Positions 61,020 to 64,000 of a stretch of 64,000 nt of DNA are shown piece by piece (position 1 is the first letter of the stretch; each line of letters opens with the position of its first letter). The DNA lies in NCBI GenBank assembly GCA_902728285.1, contig CACVBU010000713.1, forward strand, positions 62,001-126,000, read 5' to 3'. Source of the stretch: Clytia hemisphaerica (taxonomy: Eukaryota; Cnidaria; Hydrozoa; Leptothecata; Clytiidae). The notes below the pieces were generated by a model. That model had not been told where the DNA came from and made no database searches. It saw only the letters and a program-made list of their open reading frames with translations. The translations under genes were made by a program, and so were the position numbers.

Positions 61020-63605
61020 TTAAGGAAAAGGTGGCCTCCGAGATAACTCATTCTCTTTCTGGTCACGGAAGTGTTTTCGTTGAATCTGATGTCCGCTTTT
61101 TAACAGTCCCGCATCATAGGCGCCCGGCTTACTCAATCCCCATCCGATACCACCAACCCGATCGGAGCGTCTTCTAGGAAACGGGTTAATCGGGGAATCA
61201 TGTGTCACGTGACCTGTATCTAAGGAACCAACATTTGTTTGTGATTTAGAGAACCCCGTGTATGTGGCGTCGAGTCGTGTGCGTCGGTACGGCCTAATGG
61301 AGTCAGGACCAGTATGGATGGGTACCCCGAATGAATAGTGGTAGGAAGATCCAATGACGGTCATATCGTTGCGTGGTGGTTCACTCACTGATGATGAGGT
61401 CGATGAGGAGCTGGTGTCTGATGATGCCAAAGACTAAAACCAAAAAAAAAGTTGTACTCTTGTGTGCTTGATTGTAGGGGGGGGGGGGGGATCTTGCATT
61501 TTTTAGTACCCCCCCCCCATTTTATGGCCTTAATGCTACAAAGTGCCAAAATTGGCCAAAAACCTTCATTTTTCTAGGGATTTTTAGCAAAATCAGGTCA
61601 ATAGCACTTAATTATGTTGATTTTTATCTGGAGTACCCACCCCTTGCCTATTCCACCCCCCTACAATTAAGCACACAAGAGTAGATTTCATGTCCAATGT
61701 ATGGTGGCAAACAACGTTCAAGTAAAAACTATCGAAAAAGATTTATTACTTTGAAACGAGAACATCGAACAAAATGTTGATTTTTAAATGTATGACTTTC
61801 TGTTCTGAAAATAGATGAAATGATTGCTTTACCATTGCAAATATTTTCAATTTAAAATTATCTCATATTTTATAGTGCAGTAGTACTTCGCTTAAATTCA
61901 CTCTTTTTCAGCCGTTCTCGATATATTTAGAGGAATGTAACATTTGATCAAAAGAAAATAAATTTGAAATACTTATTTAAAATCGAAATCACCAAAGTTT
62001 TCACAAAAATATTTAATATGTGGATTTAATATATGGATTAGCTGCTTTGATTGATTCCTTTATTAGGCGAGGTCAATTTAATTTGTTGTTTTACGGGCCA
62101 AGCTACCAAAAATAGAGGGTTGGTCGGTCGGTGAAAAAATAAAAATAAAAGTAGAAATTTACCTAAAAAATCTCCTAAAAAGGGAGCAAAAACTACTACA
62201 TCTCGACAAAAATGCGAAATAGAAAATAAAAATACACAAAAAGCTCGAATTCATAGATATAATGAAAAATTGAACATAAAAATCTCAAAACCTTCGAAAA
62301 ACTACCAAATTTTAGTTTAAATAAAAAAATTTGGGAGTCTTTAAAGAAATGAAAATAAAAGCGTACTACCAAAATTCATTTTATTTTTATTTTGATCTTT
62401 GGAATTTCAGTGTCGGTCGGGCCCGTAAAACAACTAATCAAATTGGTCTCGCCCTATGGAACAAGATTTGGGTAATATATTTATTCAAAATTCAGTTCGT
62501 TTGGATCGATTGTCTGATCTTAAAAATTCAAAACAGTTTTTTCAAAATAAAAAATCACAATACCTTACCTGCCTGAAAAAGTTGTAAATTATTCTTCTCT
62601 CAAATATTTAGGAGTAAAGTCATCTCCAACCTTAACCTTTTTAATCACCACAAGTTTATTGAACAAATTTTCACTTTTTCTAAATTTTACTACCGTTGCC
62701 AAGTGGCTGTGTTTTTGTTTATAAATGTTTATGTCTACTATTTTGTCATCTACGTATTTGTAGTTATAATATGGATAATTAAAAAGCAATTATTCTAAAT
62801 TAAGTTTCATTTATTTTCAAAATTACGATAATTATTTATGACAAAAGTCGAATGTTTTCATCCGGGGGGTGATATGTTTGAGGGATGTCGAGTTTATATG
62901 CCACCCTTATTTTTGAATTTGGACCTGGGGACTAAACCAGACCCTTAAAGGGGACTGAAATTGAGGGAAACTCCAAAGTTTTGTTAAATTTGTTACCCTT
63001 TTTGGGACTTTTTCGCTAGAAATTTTGAGATTGAAATTTTGATCTTTTTACATATGGGCCTGAGATTAGATTCACCAAGGTCATCAAGTGACAATTTTGT
63101 TCAATTAACTACAGTCTGTTAAGCAAATATTCTCTCAATATTTTCACTGAAAGATACCGCCGTAACTTTGATCAGCTAGTGACCATGGTGCACCCGCCAG
63201 GATCCACCTTATGGAATTTCAGCGACAGTGCATGTAAAAATGATTGATTCAAGCTTAATTTTACATAAGGCGAAAATAAAAAAATGTAGTGTTTCCGGAA
63301 ACCGGCCGGGTGAAAATAAAAAATTTTCTGACCCGGCCGCAGACTATGGGTTCATCTATATGGTTCATTATAAAGAAAATAAAGTTGACCGTTCAAGCTA
63401 TCAAACGTCGTTTGGTTAGATATTCCCGCTTGTAAATCAAGTTTTGTTCTTAAGTTATCAAAAATAGCAACAAAAAAATTTTTCCGGCGGCCGCATGAAA
63501 GCTTTTTTCCTTCACCCGCATTCCGGAAACACTGCATTTTTTTATTTTCGCCTAATATATTATGAATGAAAAATGTTCTTTTACCTGTTGGTCTGTGTCC
63601 GCCAT
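61020..63605 (-). CDS. Small two-exon gene, Ser-rich N-terminus, function unknown
   Basis: Exon 1 coding is 63605-63585 (ATG in AAAATGG context, MADTDQQ, donor CAG|GTAAAAG). Exon 2 is 61433-61020 after the acceptor TTTTTGGTTTTAG. Both borders are phase 0, giving 144 residues. The protein continues SLASSDTSSSSTSSSVSEPP, then a conserved-looking stretch VIGSSYHYSFGVPIHTGPD, HVTHDSPINPFPRRR and GWGLSKPG, and ends in RRPPFP. There is no signal peptide or membrane segment. I do not recognise the family. The 2.15-kb intron is filled with three inverted-repeat elements. An extra internal exon cannot be excluded. Confidence 0.5.
61457..61681. mobile_element. TA-flanked MITE (CTCTTGTGTGCTTGATTGTA termini)
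   Basis: CTCTTGTGTGCTTGATTGTA followed by a G run on the left; the right end is a C run then TACAATTAAGCACACAAGAG. TA at 61455-61456 and 61682-61683. It lies in the intron of the two-exon gene, 24 bases upstream of exon 2 on the coding strand. Confidence 0.85.
62065..62455. mobile_element. Inverted-repeat element (AGGCGAGGTCAATTTAATTT termini)
   Basis: Left tip AGGCGAGGTCAATTTAATTT, then GTTGTTTTACGGGCC; the right tip is the approximate complement ending TTGGTCTCGCCCT. Inner GGTCGGTCGG blocks are present near both ends. In the intron of the two-exon gene. Target duplication not clear. Confidence 0.75.
63269..63552. mobile_element. PIF/Harbinger-like MITE with TAA target
   Basis: TAA at 63266-63268 and 63553-63555 flanks GGCGAAAATAAAAAAATG ... 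and the complementary CATTTTTTTATTTTCGCC. The arms continue through GTGTTTCCGGAA. A three-base TAA duplication with GGC tips fits PIF/Harbinger. Located 32 bases after the exon 1 donor of the two-exon gene. Confidence 0.8.
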
Positions 63606-64000
63606 TTTGCTCAAAACAAAAACGCATTGCCTTAACAACTCTCTGTGTTAATGTTGGTATATATACATTCTTTTATGTAACAAAATATAGTGTAATATGA
63701 AATTTTAGTGTAAACGATATCTAATAGCTTTATTTACACAATATTTGATTCATTTCTCGCAACTTGGGTTACAAGCTTATCACTGTTAACTTACTAAAAA
63801 ATGAATTTAGAATTTCATTACTTTTACGACATTTACGAAAGTTGTTTCGTCCGCGAAAAATTCTGTCGTGAAAATTTATTCCTGCTAAAAAAAATATTTC
63901 TTAAAAAGTTTTTCCTTTAAAATCTACTGTTTGCCATTAAAATCTCTTCAAAATAACTTAATGCAAAGATTACAGTAGTGAAGATCTGGGAAATATTTTT
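63606..64000. other. 5' flank of the two-exon gene
   Basis: AT-rich sequence upstream of the minus-strand ATG at 63605; it presumably holds the promoter and 5' UTR. No motif can be assigned with confidence. Confidence 0.35.

Noticed and set aside
62589..62789. 66-codon minus-strand frame (KVKVGDDFTPKYLREE) ahead of a good GTAAGG donor
   Set aside because: It could be an internal exon of the two-exon gene, but its frame ends in TAA before the donor and the direct exon 1-exon 2 junction is already in phase.

Overview
The window is AT-rich eukaryotic nuclear DNA from an animal. Short phase-consistent exons with GT/AG borders, a Frizzled receptor, an ERCC8 (CSA) orthologue, very many small inverted-repeat transposons and a CR1-type retrotransposon point to an invertebrate metazoan. 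A cnidarian, perhaps a hydrozoan, is my best guess; the species cannot be fixed from sequence alone.

Genes. (1) 373-3090 (+): the 3' two thirds of ERCC8/CSA, a WD40 protein of transcription-coupled repair, in eight exons; its 5' exons lie left of the window. (2) 8019-9758 (-): an intronless, full-length Frizzled receptor, closest by motif to the Fz5/8 group. (3) 45575-46528 (-): a single-exon fusion of ubiquitin to a 2-oxoglutarate/Fe(II) dioxygenase whose ubiquitin part ends in GM rather than GG. (4) 49652-55253 (+): a three-exon gene for an unrecognised nuclear-looking protein with a basic head, a 10-residue repeat, an 8-residue repeat carrying NPF motifs and a coiled-coil tail. (5) 61020-63605 (-): a small two-exon gene of unknown function. 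(6) 55736-59955 (-): a CR1-like retrotransposon with broken ORF1 and intact ORF2. ORF2 lacks an upstream ATG but is joined in frame to ORF1 by a canonical -1 slippery heptamer.

Layout. 1-3.1 kb is ERCC8. 3.1-8 kb is intergenic. 8-9.8 kb is Frizzled. From 9.8 to 43.3 kb there is no convincing protein gene, only transposon debris. The + strand is G-poor at 10.1-13.8 kb, which hints at minus-strand transcription, and one candidate minus-strand exon sits at 24.72 kb. From 37.4 to 43.3 kb lies a nested block: a Mutator-like foldback element with a clean 9-bp target duplication abuts a ~176-bp satellite, which is itself interrupted by a second foldback element and by a hAT-like element carrying a smaller MITE. 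From 44.4 kb to the end, genes alternate with MITEs and one retrotransposon.

The genes do not form an obvious functional unit. Transposition is the shared theme: at least nine structurally distinct inverted-repeat element types can be delimited by target duplications (TA, TTAA, TAA, 8 bp, 9 bp), and several nested insertions give a relative order of events.
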